DNA of 64,000 nucleotides from Streptomyces antimicrobicus (GTDB lineage Bacteria > Actinomycetota > Actinomycetes > Streptomycetales > Streptomycetaceae). Below the pieces are notes generated by a model. It worked only from the letters and a program-made list of their open reading frames with translations. It searched no databases and was not told where the DNA came from. Of this stretch, positions 1 through 8,554 are shown piece by piece (within the stretch, counting starts at the first letter, position 1; every line of letters starts with the position of its first letter). A program made the translations under genes and the position numbers. Location: contig NZ_JAJAUY010000017.1 of the NCBI RefSeq assembly GCF_020532625.1, forward strand, positions 1-64,000. The letters run 5' to 3'.

Positions 1-37
1 CCCCTGGCGCGGCGCTGCCCCTCGGTGTCGGGTCCAT
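1..37 (-). CDS. start of a minus-strand gene cut by the window edge (possibly GlnH-like)
   Basis: An ATG at 35-37 (minus strand) opens a frame that runs off the left edge after 12 codons (MDPTPRGSAAPG). An AGGTGAG Shine-Dalgarno lies about 7 bases before it, and the stop codon of the preceding gene (43-45) is just upstream, so the two look translationally coupled. Too little is visible to identify it. If the upstream gene is a GlnX homologue, the mycobacterial order glnX-glnH-pknG would make this a GlnH-type amino-acid-binding lipoprotein; that is inference only. Confidence 0.45.
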   Translation of the reverse strand, partial: MDPTPRGSAAPG

Positions 38-42
38 GGGTC

Positions 43-1431
43 TCACCTGTACTCCGAAAGACGGCGGCCGATGCCGAGGAGGGCGGCCGCGGCGGCGGTC
101 AGGGTCAGGGCGACGGTGCCCGGGACGAGGCCGGTCAGCGCGGCCAGGCCGCCCCGGGCGACCTCGGTGAACTCGGCCTGCTCGTGGGTCACCGCCTGTT
201 CCAGGGAGGCGTCCACCACGTCGAAGGAGGCGCCGCTGCTGTCCCGGCCGCCGATCACCTTGGGCAGCGCGCTCTCGTAGTCCCCCTTCAGGTCCGCCTC
301 GCGGGCCTGGGCGTGCCGTTCCTTCCACTGCTGGACCCCGGCCGCCGCCCGGCGCAGCGGGGCGCGCCCCGCCTCGTCGTCGGCCAGCCGCAGGGCCGCC
401 GCGAGGCCCGAGTCCAGCGCGTCCATGTTCCGGGCGAAGTCGACCTCGTACTTGTCGGACTTCCTGTCCGCGGCCTGGACGGCGCCCCGCGAGATCATCG
501 TCAGGTTCTCGTCGGCCCGCGCCTGGAGCGCCGCCACCCGGGCGGCGTCCAGCACCTTCAGGGACTCCTGCCCGCCCGAGCGGGCCTCGCCCAGCTCCGC
601 CCGGGCCACCCCGTGCCCCACCGCCAGCCACAGCAGGGCCACGGCCGTGGCCGCCGTGGCGGCCACCAGTCCGGGGTTGAACACCCGGTGCGTACGCCGG
701 TACTCGCGCCGCTGCGCCCAGCCGAGCGCGCCCAGCGCGGCCAGTCCCGCCACCAAGGCGGCCGGCGGCCAGGCGCGGGCGTCGTCGTGGTCCTCGTGGA
801 GCCGGCGGGTCTCCGCCTCGTACAGCCGCTGGGCGGCGGGCAGCAGCAGGGTGCTCATCTGCTCGTTGGCGTAGCGCAGGTAGGCCCCGCCCAGCGGCAG
901 GCCCTGCCGGTCGGTGGCGCGGGCCTGCTCGACCAGGCCCGCGTACCGGGGCAGTTGCTCGCCGAGCAGGGCGATCTCGCGCCGGGAGCCCGCGTCGTCG
1001 TCGCCGGCGTCCTCCCCCGCGTCGGCCGCGGCCTCCACCAGCAGCCGCGAGGCCGTCGCGATGTCCTTCTCGTACCGCTCGCGCAGCTCCCGGGGCTCCT
1101 GCCCGCCGGTGAGGAAGCCGCTGGAGGCCGCCGCGTCCGCGTCCGCCAGCGAGCGGTAGATGCTCGCCGCGCCGGCGGCCAGCGGCTGGCTGCGGCCCAC
1201 CACGTCCTCGGCGGCCGCGGTCCGGTCGGACACCTCCCAGCCGGCGGCCACGCCGAACAGCACCGCCAGGGCGGCCAGCACGGCGCCGACGATCCGCAGC
1301 CGGCCCGGCTCGGTCGTGGCGGCGCGCCGCACCCGCTCGGCGCCCTCGGCGAACGCCGTGCCGCGCCGCGGCGGCGCCACCGGGGCCGTGCCCCCGGCCG
1401 CGGGCGCGTGCGCGCGCGACGTGATCGCCAC
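43..1431 (-). CDS. four-helix membrane sensor protein, GlnX-like
   Basis: The 462-residue protein has four predicted membrane helices (about residues 46-65, 222-240, 252-274 and near the C-terminus, about 430-455). They enclose two extracytoplasmic, Ala/Glu/Arg-rich helical domains. This is the architecture of mycobacterial GlnX, which works with the solute-binding lipoprotein GlnH to signal amino-acid availability to the kinase PknG. I chose the GTG at 1429-1431 because GGGGGAGG precedes it; the frame is open upstream to a GTG at 1575, but that stretch reads like a leader. A possible -10 (CATACT, 1500-1505 on the minus strand) fits this start. No kinase, HAMP or methyl-accepting domain is present. 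It could alternatively be an unrelated four-helix-bundle sensor; the family assignment rests on topology only. Confidence 0.6.
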   Translation of the reverse strand: MAITSRAHAPAAGGTAPVAPPRRGTAFAEGAERVRRAATTEPGRLRIVGAVLAALAVLFGVAAGWEVSDRTAAAEDVVGRSQPLAAGAASIYRSLADADAAASSGFLTGGQEPRELRERYEKDIATASRLLVEAAADAGEDAGDDDAGSRREIALLGEQLPRYAGLVEQARATDRQGLPLGGAYLRYANEQMSTLLLPAAQRLYEAETRRLHEDHDDARAWPPAALVAGLAALGALGWAQRREYRRTHRVFNPGLVAATAATAVALLWLAVGHGVARAELGEARSGGQESLKVLDAARVAALQARADENLTMISRGAVQAADRKSDKYEVDFARNMDALDSGLAAALRLADDEAGRAPLRRAAAGVQQWKERHAQAREADLKGDYESALPKVIGGRDSSGASFDVVDASLEQAVTHEQAEFTEVARGGLAALTGLVPGTVALTLTAAAAALLGIGRRLSEYR

Positions 1432-1632
1432 CCTGACCTCCCCCTCGGTCCTGGAAACCGCTCTCCCCGGCCGGCTGCCCGGCGCTGTCGTCGCGCAGCA
1501 GTATGGCCGGACGGGAGCGTCGGCACAGCACCCGGCCCGGGATCCCGCGAGGGAGCCCCCGGCCGCGTCCTTCACCGTGAATACGCCCGCGCGGCCCCCG
1601 CGGTTCCAGTCCTGCCCACCCGCCGGGGTGGT

Positions 1633-2643
1633 TCACCCGAAATGGGCACGCAGTTTTCCGTGCGCCTCCGGCGGCGCACCCACGGCGTCCAGCCCCAGCA
1701 GACCCGCGCCGAGCACCGGTGGGGCGGCCACCACCGCCACCCGGGCCAGCGGCGCCCGCGCGGCCAGCCCCGCCTCGATCCGCTCGTGCAGCAGCGGGTG
1801 GCGGGCGGTGAGCACCCCGCCGCCCAGCAGCACCGGCGCCTCCTGCGCCAGCAGGTCCAGCCGGGTCAGGGCGACCACCGCCAGCGCCACCACCTCGTCG
1901 GCCTGCCGCTCGACCAGCGACCGGGCCACCAGGTCGCCTGCGGCGGCCACCGCGAACAGGACCGGCACCAGTTCGTGGGTGCGCACCGGCGGCAGCGCGC
2001 CCAGGTGCAGCGCCTCGATCAGCTCGGCCATCGAGCCCAGCCCGAAGTGCCCGGGCAGGGCCGTGCGCAGCTCGGTGGGCCCGCCCCGGCCGTCCTCGGC
2101 GCGGGCCGCCCACCACAGGGCCTCGGCCGCCAGCCCCCCGCCGCCGCCCCAGTCGCCGGAGAGCTGGCCCAGCGCTGGGAACCGGGCGGTGCGCCCGTCG
2201 GGCAGCATCCCCACGCAGTTGATGCCGGCCCCGCACACCACCGCCACCCCCCGCGCCGGCGCGCCGGGCGGCAGCCCGGCCCGCAGGATCGCGAAGGTGT
2301 CGTTGCGCACCTCGGTCGCCGCCCCCCAGCCGCGCGCGGCCAGCGCCTCCGTCAGCTGCCGTTCCTCCACCGGCAGGTCGGCGTTGGCCAGGCACGCCGA
2401 CACCAGGTCCGCGTACGGGCCGGCCCCCTCCGCCCCCTCCGGCCCGGACAGCCCGGCCGCGCGCACCGCTTCGGCGACGGCCCGGCCCAGCTCGTCCACC
2501 GCCGCCTCCACCCCGCTGCGCGGCGGCTGGAAGCCACCGGCCCGGCCGGAGCCCCGTACGGTGCCGTCGCGGTCGATGAGCGCCACGTCCGTCTTGCTGT
2601 TGCCCGCGTCGACGGCGAGCACGGCGGGCCGCCTCACGCCCAT
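1633..2643 (-). CDS. csnK: BadF/BadG-type sugar kinase of the chitosan-oligosaccharide operon
   Basis: This 336-residue protein carries the actin-like ATPase signature of the BadF/BadG/N-acetylglucosamine kinase family: a phosphate-1 loop near the N-terminus (DAGNSKTDVALI) and the glycine-rich GAGINCVG segment. It probably phosphorylates the amino sugar or oligosaccharide imported by the operon, in the cytoplasm. It is the last gene of a six-gene minus-strand operon; its ATG overlaps the end of csnH by 10 bases, indicating translational coupling. The order regulator, binding protein, two permeases, GH4 enzyme, kinase matches the S. coelicolor csnR-K operon (SCO2657-SCO2662 from memory). Exact substrate is inferred from that operon. 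Confidence 0.8.
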   Translation of the reverse strand: MGVRRPAVLAVDAGNSKTDVALIDRDGTVRGSGRAGGFQPPRSGVEAAVDELGRAVAEAVRAAGLSGPEGAEGAGPYADLVSACLANADLPVEERQLTEALAARGWGAATEVRNDTFAILRAGLPPGAPARGVAVVCGAGINCVGMLPDGRTARFPALGQLSGDWGGGGGLAAEALWWAARAEDGRGGPTELRTALPGHFGLGSMAELIEALHLGALPPVRTHELVPVLFAVAAAGDLVARSLVERQADEVVALAVVALTRLDLLAQEAPVLLGGGVLTARHPLLHERIEAGLAARAPLARVAVVAAPPVLGAGLLGLDAVGAPPEAHGKLRAHFG

Positions 2644-3899
2644 GGCAGATGCTCCTTGTTGTGCGCGAGCAGCCGGTCCGTCAGGCCCTCGGCCCGCTCG
2701 AACTGCCCGACCAGCGGATGCGCGAGCAGCGCCCGGAACACCCGCTCCCGCCCGCCGCGCAGTGCCGCGTCCAGGGCCAGGTCCTCGTACGCCGCCACCT
2801 GGGCGATCAGCCCGGCGTACAGCGGGTCCAGCCGGGGTACGGCCAGCGGGACCGGGCCGCAGGCGTCCACCCGGGCCTGGACCTCGACGACCGCGTCGTC
2901 GGGCAGGAACGCCAAGGTGCCGTCGTTGCGGGTGTTGACCACCTGCACCGCCGGTCCGCCGTCGCCCAGCAGGGCGGCCGCCAGGTCCACCGCGGCCTCC
3001 GAGTAGTAGGCCCCGCCGCGCGCCGCCAGCAGTGCGGGCTTCTCGTCGAGGGCGGGATCGGCGTACAGCGCGAGCAGTTCGGCCTCCATCGCGGCGACCT
3101 CGGCGGCGCGCGAGGGCTTGGTCGCCAGCTCCCGCACCACCTCGTCGTGCGCGTAGAAGTACCGCAGGTAGTACGACGGTACGACCCCCAGCCGGTCCAG
3201 CACCTGGCGCGGCAACCGCAGGGCGGCGGCGAGTTCGTCCCCCCGGACGTCCAGCAGCCGCGGCAGCAGGTTCTCGCCGTCCGGACCGCCCAGCCGTACG
3301 CCCAGTTCCCAGGTCAGGTGGTTGAGGCCGACGTGGTCGAGGTGGAGCTCCGCGGGGGACAGGTCCAGCCAGCGGGCGAACATGCGCTGGAAGCCGATGG
3401 CCACGTTGCACAGCCCGACCGCCTTGTGGCCGGCGTCCAGCAGGGCCCGGGTGACGATGCCGACGGGGTTGGTGAAGTCGATGATCCACGCCTGCGGGTT
3501 GGCCCGGCGCACCCGCTCGGCGATGTCCAGCACCACCGGCACCGTCCGCAACGCCTTGGCCAGGCCGCCCGCGCCGGTGGTCTCCTGCCCGACGCAGCCG
3601 CACTCCAGCGGCCAGGTCTCGTCCTTCAGCCGCGCGGCCTGTCCGCCCACCCGCAGCTGGATCAGCACCGCGTCGGCGTCGGCGACGCCCGCGTCGAGGT
3701 CGCCGGTGGTGGTCACGGTGCCCGGGTGCCCCTGCCGGGCGAGGATCCGCCGGGCCAGGCCCCCGACCAGCTCCAGCCGCTCGGCGGCCGGGTCGATCAG
3801 CACCAGTTCGCCGATCGGCAGGGTCTCGCGCAGCCGGGCGAAGCCGTCGACCAGCTCCGGTGTGTAGGTGGAGCCGCCGCCCACCACGGCGAGTTTCAT
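2634..3899 (-). CDS. csnH: family 4 glycoside hydrolase (6-phospho-beta-glucosidase type)
   Basis: The 421-residue protein opens with the NAD-binding motif VVGGGSTYTPELV typical of GH4. Further family motifs follow: FTNPVGIVT, a CN pair in GLCNVAIGF (metal and substrate site) and GLNHLTW. GH4 enzymes use NAD+ and a divalent metal in an oxidation-elimination mechanism on phosphorylated disaccharides, so this fits intracellular splitting of imported, phosphorylated chitosan fragments together with csnK. It lies 14 bases after csnG and overlaps csnK by 10 bases. An in-frame GTG two codons upstream (3905) is an alternative start. Family assignment is firm; the precise substrate is inferred from operon context. 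Confidence 0.85.
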   Translation of the reverse strand: MKLAVVGGGSTYTPELVDGFARLRETLPIGELVLIDPAAERLELVGGLARRILARQGHPGTVTTTGDLDAGVADADAVLIQLRVGGQAARLKDETWPLECGCVGQETTGAGGLAKALRTVPVVLDIAERVRRANPQAWIIDFTNPVGIVTRALLDAGHKAVGLCNVAIGFQRMFARWLDLSPAELHLDHVGLNHLTWELGVRLGGPDGENLLPRLLDVRGDELAAALRLPRQVLDRLGVVPSYYLRYFYAHDEVVRELATKPSRAAEVAAMEAELLALYADPALDEKPALLAARGGAYYSEAAVDLAAALLGDGGPAVQVVNTRNDGTLAFLPDDAVVEVQARVDACGPVPLAVPRLDPLYAGLIAQVAAYEDLALDAALRGGRERVFRALLAHPLVGQFERAEGLTDRLLAHNKEHLPWA

Positions 3900-3913
3900 C
3901 GTCACGACAGTCT

Positions 3914-4753
3914 CTAACCCTTCACTCCGGTCAGGGTGACGCCTTCGACGAACGCCTTCTGGGCGAAGAAGAAGAGGACGATCACCGGGGCCATGACCAG
4001 CACGGTGGCGGCCATGGTGAGGTTCCAGTTGGTGTGGTGGGCGCCCTTGAAGGACTCCAGCCCGTAGCTGAGGGTCCAGGCGGCCGGATTGTCGGAGGCG
4101 TAGATCTGCGGGCCGAAGTAGTCGTTCCACAGCGCGAAGAACTGGAACAGCGCGACCGCGGCCAGCGCGGGCCGGGCCATCGGCAGCACCACCCGCAGCA
4201 GCGTCCGCACCTCCCCGCAGCCGTCGACCCGCGCCGCGTCGAGGTACTCGTCGGGGACGGTCAGCAGGAACTGGCGCAGCAGGAAGATCGAGAACGCGTC
4301 GCCGAACGCCGTGGGGACGATCAGCGGCCACAGCGTGCCGGACAGGTCCAGCTGCCGGGCCCAGAACAGGTACATCGGGATGACCACCACCTGCGGCGGC
4401 AGCATCATCATCGCGATCACCAGCAGCAGCGCCGGCCGCCGCCCGCGGAAGCGGAACTTCGCCAGCGCGTACGCGACCGGCACCGAGGACACCACGGTCA
4501 GCACGGTGCCCAGGCCCGCGTACAGCAAGGTGTTGCGCCACCAGGTCAAGAACCCGGGCGTCCGCCAGACCTGGACGTAGTTGTCCCACTCCCAGGTACG
4601 CGGCCACAGGTCGCGGGTGAGGGCCTGCTGGTCGCTCATGAGCGAGGTCAGCAGCAGGAAGACGAACGGCAGGACGAAGAAGAGGGCCGCGGCCACCCCG
4701 AGGGCGTGCACGCCGATCCAGTGGAGTACGGCCTTGCGCCGGCGCACCGTCAC
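3914..4753 (-). CDS. csnG: ABC sugar transporter permease (MalG type)
   Basis: A 279-residue inner-membrane permease with six predicted helices. It has the cytoplasmic EAA loop (EYLDAARVDGCGEVRTLL, about two thirds along) that contacts the ATPase in carbohydrate-uptake CUT1 transporters. Its GTG start overlaps the csnF stop by four bases (GTGA), so the two permeases are coupled and most likely form the heterodimeric channel. As is usual for Streptomyces CUT1 sugar operons there is no ATPase gene here; a shared ATPase such as MsiK encoded elsewhere would power it (established for related transporters, inferred here). Confidence 0.88.
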   Translation of the reverse strand: MTVRRRKAVLHWIGVHALGVAAALFFVLPFVFLLLTSLMSDQQALTRDLWPRTWEWDNYVQVWRTPGFLTWWRNTLLYAGLGTVLTVVSSVPVAYALAKFRFRGRRPALLLVIAMMMLPPQVVVIPMYLFWARQLDLSGTLWPLIVPTAFGDAFSIFLLRQFLLTVPDEYLDAARVDGCGEVRTLLRVVLPMARPALAAVALFQFFALWNDYFGPQIYASDNPAAWTLSYGLESFKGAHHTNWNLTMAATVLVMAPVIVLFFFAQKAFVEGVTLTGVKG

Positions 4754-5760
4754 TCACCCGCTCCCAGCAGTCCGCCGCCCCGGCGCATCAGCAGCGCCGT
4801 GCACGCCATCGACAGGGCGAACAGCACCAGCGCCACCGCGCACGCGGTGCCGTAGTCGAAGCGCTGGAAGCCCGCGTTGTAGACGATCTGCGGCAGGGTC
4901 AGCGTGGACTTGCCGGGGTAGCCCGGCTCGAACTGCTGCCCGGAGCCGCCGATCACCCCGGCCGCCACCTTCCCCGCCACCAGCGGCTGGGTGTAGTACT
5001 GCATGACCTGGACGACCCCGGTCACCACCGCGAACAGCACGATCGGCGCGATGTTCGGCAGGGTGACGTGCCGGAACCGCTGCCAGGGCCCCGCCCCGTC
5101 CAGCGCGGCGGCCTCGTACTGCTCCTTCGGTACGTCGAGCAGCGCGGCCATGAAGATCACCATCAGGTCGCCGATCCCCCACAGCGCCAGCACGGTCAGC
5201 GCGGGCTTGGACCAGCCGGCGTCGGTGAACCAGCCCGGAGCCGGCAGCCCGGCCCCCTCCAGCAGGGTGTTCACCGGACCGGTGCCGGGGTTGAGCAGGA
5301 AGACGAAGGCCAGCGTCGCGGCGACCGGAGGAGCCAGGTACGGCAGGTGGAAGAGGGTGCGCAGCAGCCCCGCCCCCGTCCGGATCCGGGTGATCAGCAG
5401 GCCGATCCCCAGGCCGAACAGGGTCCGGCAGGTCACCACGACCACCACCAGCCACAGGGTGTTGCGCATCGCCGGCCAGAACAGCGGATAGCCGGTGAAC
5501 AGGTACGTCCAGTTGTCCAGCCCGTTGAAGGCCGGCGGGCGGAAGCCGTCGTACTTGGTGAACGAGAAGTACACCGTGGACAGGAGCGGGTAGGCGAAGA
5601 AGACGCCGCACCCGATCAGCCAGGGGGAGAGGAAGGCCGCGGTCCGCAGGGCGGACCGCCGGTGCTTCCTCCTCAGCGCCGGAGCGGGGGCGGTGGCCGC
5701 GGCGGGGGCGGCGGCCGGGGCGGGCGCGGAGGCCGGGACGCAGGCGGAGGGGGCGGGCAC
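4750..5760 (-). CDS. csnF: ABC sugar transporter permease (MalF type)
   Basis: A 336-residue permease. The first 35 residues are a Pro/Ala-rich cytoplasmic tail followed by a basic patch (LRRKHRRSA). Six membrane helices follow, with an EAA loop (EQYEAAALDGAGPWQRF) in the last third. It pairs with csnG to form the translocation channel. The GTG start lies 6 bases after the stop of the binding-protein gene. The N-terminal Pro/Ala stretch is low complexity, so the true start could be further in; no better Shine-Dalgarno was found. Confidence 0.87.
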   Translation of the reverse strand: MPAPSACVPASAPAPAAAPAAATAPAPALRRKHRRSALRTAAFLSPWLIGCGVFFAYPLLSTVYFSFTKYDGFRPPAFNGLDNWTYLFTGYPLFWPAMRNTLWLVVVVVTCRTLFGLGIGLLITRIRTGAGLLRTLFHLPYLAPPVAATLAFVFLLNPGTGPVNTLLEGAGLPAPGWFTDAGWSKPALTVLALWGIGDLMVIFMAALLDVPKEQYEAAALDGAGPWQRFRHVTLPNIAPIVLFAVVTGVVQVMQYYTQPLVAGKVAAGVIGGSGQQFEPGYPGKSTLTLPQIVYNAGFQRFDYGTACAVALVLFALSMACTALLMRRGGGLLGAGE

Positions 5761-5766
5761 GGCCGG

Positions 5767-7101
5767 TCACTTCGCCTTCGCGATGTCCGCGTCGATCTGC
5801 CGGTCGGTCCGGGCCAGACCCGCGGCGATGTCGGTGACCTCGCCCTTCTCCACGGCGTAGGCGAAGTCGGTGAAGGTCAGCTGGTAGGTGCCGCCGTCGG
5901 CCTGGGCCGGGGTGGTGCTCGACCTCGGGTGCCGGGCGATGTCCAGGAAGGTCTTGAACTCGGGCGTCACCTGGAGCTTCGGCGAGTCCAGCGCGGCCAG
6001 GGTGGAGGGCACGTTGTGGATGGCGTTGGCGAAGGCGACCACCGCGTCGGTGTCGGTGGTCATGTACTTCACCAGCTCCCAGGCGGCGTTCTGCTTCTTG
6101 CTGCCCCGGGCCATGCCCACGACGGTCCCCGACAGGTAGCCCTTGCCGTAGTCGGCGGCCTGGTCGTCGGGCACGGGCAGCGGGGCGGTGCCGATCTCGA
6201 AGGTGACGCCGGCCTCCTGCGCCATGCCCGGGCGCCACTCGCCGTCGATCTGCATGGCCACCTTGCCCTGGTGGAAGGGGTGTTCGGCGCTCCACTCGTC
6301 GCCGAAGGTCGCGCGGAACCTCTCCAGTCTCCCGTAGCCGCCGAGCTTGTCCACCAGGTCCTTCTGCGCGCTCAGCATCCGGGCGAAGGCCGGGTCCCCG
6401 GCGAGGTTGGCCCTGCCGTCGGGGGTGAAGTACGTCGGGCTCCACTGCGCGGCCAGGCGCATGGGCGTGGTCTCGTAGCCGTGGAAGGTGGGCATGATGC
6501 CGACGCGTTCGTACGAGTCCCCGCTCGGCTTGGTCAGTTGCCGGGCCACCTCCACGAACCGGCTCCAGGTCCCGGGCGGTTCGGTGATGCCCGCCTCCCG
6601 GAAGGCGTCCTTGTTGTAGACCAGCCCGTACGCGTCGTGGAGCAGCGGCAGGGTGCACTGGTTGCCGTCGAACCGGGTGTAGTCCAGCAGGGTCCGGGGG
6701 AAGACCTTGGTCGCGTCGATCCCGGACTTCGCCAGGAACGGGCCGAGGTCGGTGAAGGCGCCGGAGTTGCAGAACTTGCCGACGCTGTCGGTGGTGAACG
6801 AGGAGACCACGTCCGGGGCCTTGTCGCCGCCCGCCCGCAGGGCCTGGTTGATCTTGTCGTCGGTCATGTTGCCGGTGACCTTGACCTTGATGTTCGGGTG
6901 CGCCGCCTGGAACCGGGCGATGTTCTCCTCGATCGCCGCGACCTCGCCGGGCGCCGACCAGCCGTGCCAGAAGTTCAGCGTGACGTCGGCCTTCGGGTCG
7001 TCGGCGGCTGCCGAGCCGCTCGGTCCGGTGCAGGCGGTGGCGAGCACGCAGGTGGTGACGAGAGCGGTCGCGAGGGCGGTCAGGCTGCGGGTTCGGGGCA
7101 T
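5767..7101 (-). CDS. csnE: extracellular sugar-binding lipoprotein of the csn ABC transporter
   Basis: A 444-residue family 1 extracellular solute-binding protein. It begins with a lipoprotein signal peptide: basic MPRTR, a hydrophobic stretch and a lipobox ending VLATAC, with Cys about residue 24. The mature part starts with the usual VTLNFWHGW segment of sugar-binding proteins. It would sit on the outer face of the membrane and deliver chitosan-derived oligosaccharides to CsnFG. It is the first structural gene after csnR, 75 bases downstream. The start codon has only a purine-rich AGAGAGAGA leader, and the 12 bases up to the ATG (GACACCGCCATG) are identical to those at the csnR start. Confidence 0.88.
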   Translation of the reverse strand: MPRTRSLTALATALVTTCVLATACTGPSGSAAADDPKADVTLNFWHGWSAPGEVAAIEENIARFQAAHPNIKVKVTGNMTDDKINQALRAGGDKAPDVVSSFTTDSVGKFCNSGAFTDLGPFLAKSGIDATKVFPRTLLDYTRFDGNQCTLPLLHDAYGLVYNKDAFREAGITEPPGTWSRFVEVARQLTKPSGDSYERVGIMPTFHGYETTPMRLAAQWSPTYFTPDGRANLAGDPAFARMLSAQKDLVDKLGGYGRLERFRATFGDEWSAEHPFHQGKVAMQIDGEWRPGMAQEAGVTFEIGTAPLPVPDDQAADYGKGYLSGTVVGMARGSKKQNAAWELVKYMTTDTDAVVAFANAIHNVPSTLAALDSPKLQVTPEFKTFLDIARHPRSSTTPAQADGGTYQLTFTDFAYAVEKGEVTDIAAGLARTDRQIDADIAKAK

Positions 7102-7176
7102 GGCGGTGTCTCTCTCTGCGCTGGGGACTTCCAGGGGTGGCGGTGCAGAAACGGGACGTGCGGCCGAAGCGGTCGG

Positions 7177-8391
7177 TCAGCGGGACGTGTCGAACACCTC
7201 GTCACGGGTGGCGGCCAGGGCGCTCTCCAGGGCGCCGCGCAGCACGGGCTGCTCCACGACCGCGCCGGCGACCAGCCGCGGCCGGGACGGCGCCAGTTCG
7301 GCGAGCTCGGCGGTCAGCAGCTCGTGCAGCGGCTCACCGCCCGCCGCGATCACCGCCCCCGACAGCACGACGATCTCCGGGTCGAGTACGGAGACCAGCG
7401 CGGCCAGGCCGGTGGCCAGGGCGGTGGCGTAGCGGGCCAGGAGCTCGCGGTACGGCCCTTCGGGCGCGGCCGCGGCCCGGGCCAGCAGGGCGGTGCCCAC
7501 CGAGACCTCGCAGCTGCCGGGCCCGGTCGGGATCTCGGAGCCCAGGCCCAGTGCGGCGGCGAGCTGCGGCAGTACCTGGACACCCGCCAGGTACTGGTAG
7601 CCGCCGCCGTTGACCCGGGTGACCTGGCGGACCAGGGGGTGCCCGGGCACCGGCAGGAAGCCGACCTCGCCCGCGCCGCCGGTCCAGCCGCGGTGCAGCC
7701 GGCCGCCGAGCACCAGGGCGGCGCCGAGGCCCGCCTCGTTCCACAGCAGGACGAAGTCGTCGTGGCCGCGGGCGGCGCCGAGGTGCTGCTCGGCGACGGC
7801 CACGAGGTTGACGTCGTTCTCGTACTCCACCGGCATCGGCAGGGCCGCCGCCAGCTCGTCGAGGAGGGTGGGGGAGTGCCAGCCGGGCAGGTGGCTGGCG
7901 TAGCGCAGCCGGCCGGAGTGCGGGTCGAAGGCGCCGGGGGTGCCGACGACCAGGCGGTGGATCGCGGACTGCGGCAGGCCGGCGGCCTCGGCGGCCTCGC
8001 CGAGGGCCTCGGTGACCTGGTCGGCCACCGGGGTGCGGGAGCCGGCCGTGGGCAGTTCGAAGGTGCCGACCAGCGCGCCGGTGAGGTCGGCGACCCCGGC
8101 CAGGATCCGCTCGGGGGTGACGTCCAGTCCGGCGACGTGGGCGGCGCCCGCGTTCAGCGCGTACAGCTGGGCGTTGGGTCCGGGCCGGCCGGCGGCGGTG
8201 CCGGTGGCGACGACCAGGCCGGCGGCTTCGAGGCGGGCCAGCAGCTGGGAGGCGGTGGGCTTGGACAGGCCCGTGAGCCGGCCGATGCGGGTGCGGGACA
8301 GGGGGCCGTGGGCGAGGAGCAGCTCCAGCGCGGCCCGGTCGTTCATGGCCCGCAGCAGACTCGGGGTTCCTGGGGTCGTGCCGGAGGCCAT
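7177..8391 (-). CDS. csnR: ROK-family transcriptional repressor of the chitosan operon
   Basis: A 404-residue ROK regulator. A winged helix-turn-helix (about residues 12-70, containing LTGLSKPTASQLL) is followed by a sugar-kinase-like ROK domain with GLDVTPERILAGVADL and GAGEVGFLPV motifs. The Cys-rich zinc motif of many ROK proteins is not evident. CsnR of S. coelicolor and S. lividans represses chitosanase and the csn operon by binding a short palindrome; such a site (8421-8440) lies about 30 bases before this start, which implies autoregulation of the whole operon. The ATG at 8389-8391 has a GAGGGAG about 14 bases upstream, slightly far. Confidence 0.85.
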   Translation of the reverse strand: MASGTTPGTPSLLRAMNDRAALELLLAHGPLSRTRIGRLTGLSKPTASQLLARLEAAGLVVATGTAAGRPGPNAQLYALNAGAAHVAGLDVTPERILAGVADLTGALVGTFELPTAGSRTPVADQVTEALGEAAEAAGLPQSAIHRLVVGTPGAFDPHSGRLRYASHLPGWHSPTLLDELAAALPMPVEYENDVNLVAVAEQHLGAARGHDDFVLLWNEAGLGAALVLGGRLHRGWTGGAGEVGFLPVPGHPLVRQVTRVNGGGYQYLAGVQVLPQLAAALGLGSEIPTGPGSCEVSVGTALLARAAAAPEGPYRELLARYATALATGLAALVSVLDPEIVVLSGAVIAAGGEPLHELLTAELAELAPSRPRLVAGAVVEQPVLRGALESALAATRDEVFDTSR

Positions 8392-8420
8392 GGCGGTGTC
8401 CGCTCCCTCGGGGAAGTGAT

Positions 8421-8440
8421 TGTTAGGTAAGTTTCCTGTC
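8421..8440 (-). promoter_or_regulatory. candidate CsnR operator
   Basis: An AT-richer imperfect palindrome, AGGTAAGTTTCCT (8425-8437; arms AGGTAA/TTTCCT), sits immediately upstream of csnR. I recall the published CsnR sites as AGGAAA-type inverted repeats; the match to that is from memory. It would control the entire csnR-K transcript. Confidence 0.6.
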
Positions 8441-8460
8441 GCTGTTCGGGGCGTGTCAAT

Positions 8461-8500
8461 GCCGCTGCCCCCGCGGAATACGGTCCACGGGGGCAGCGGC
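8461..8500 (-). terminator. hairpin terminator of the MscS gene
   Basis: Perfect 13-bp stem (GCCGCTGCCCCCG, 8461-8473, with its complement at 8488-8500) around a 14-base loop, lying 54 bases past the stop of the mechanosensitive channel gene. There is no U-tract, as is common in Streptomyces. Confidence 0.7.
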
Positions 8501-8554
8501 GGGGCGCGGGGCGGCGGGCGCCGGCCCGTCCCAGGGCGCGGCGGCGGGGCCGGA

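Noticed and set aside
25..3006. Very long open frame on the plus strand opposite the GlnX-like gene, csnK and csnH
   Set aside because: It is antisense to well-recognised genes and has the Arg/Gly/Ala/Pro-rich composition typical of shadow frames in high-GC DNA.
5068..8430. 1120-codon open frame on the plus strand opposite csnF, csnE and csnR
   Set aside because: Shadow of the csn operon; no domain recognised and low-complexity Gly/Val/Gln composition.
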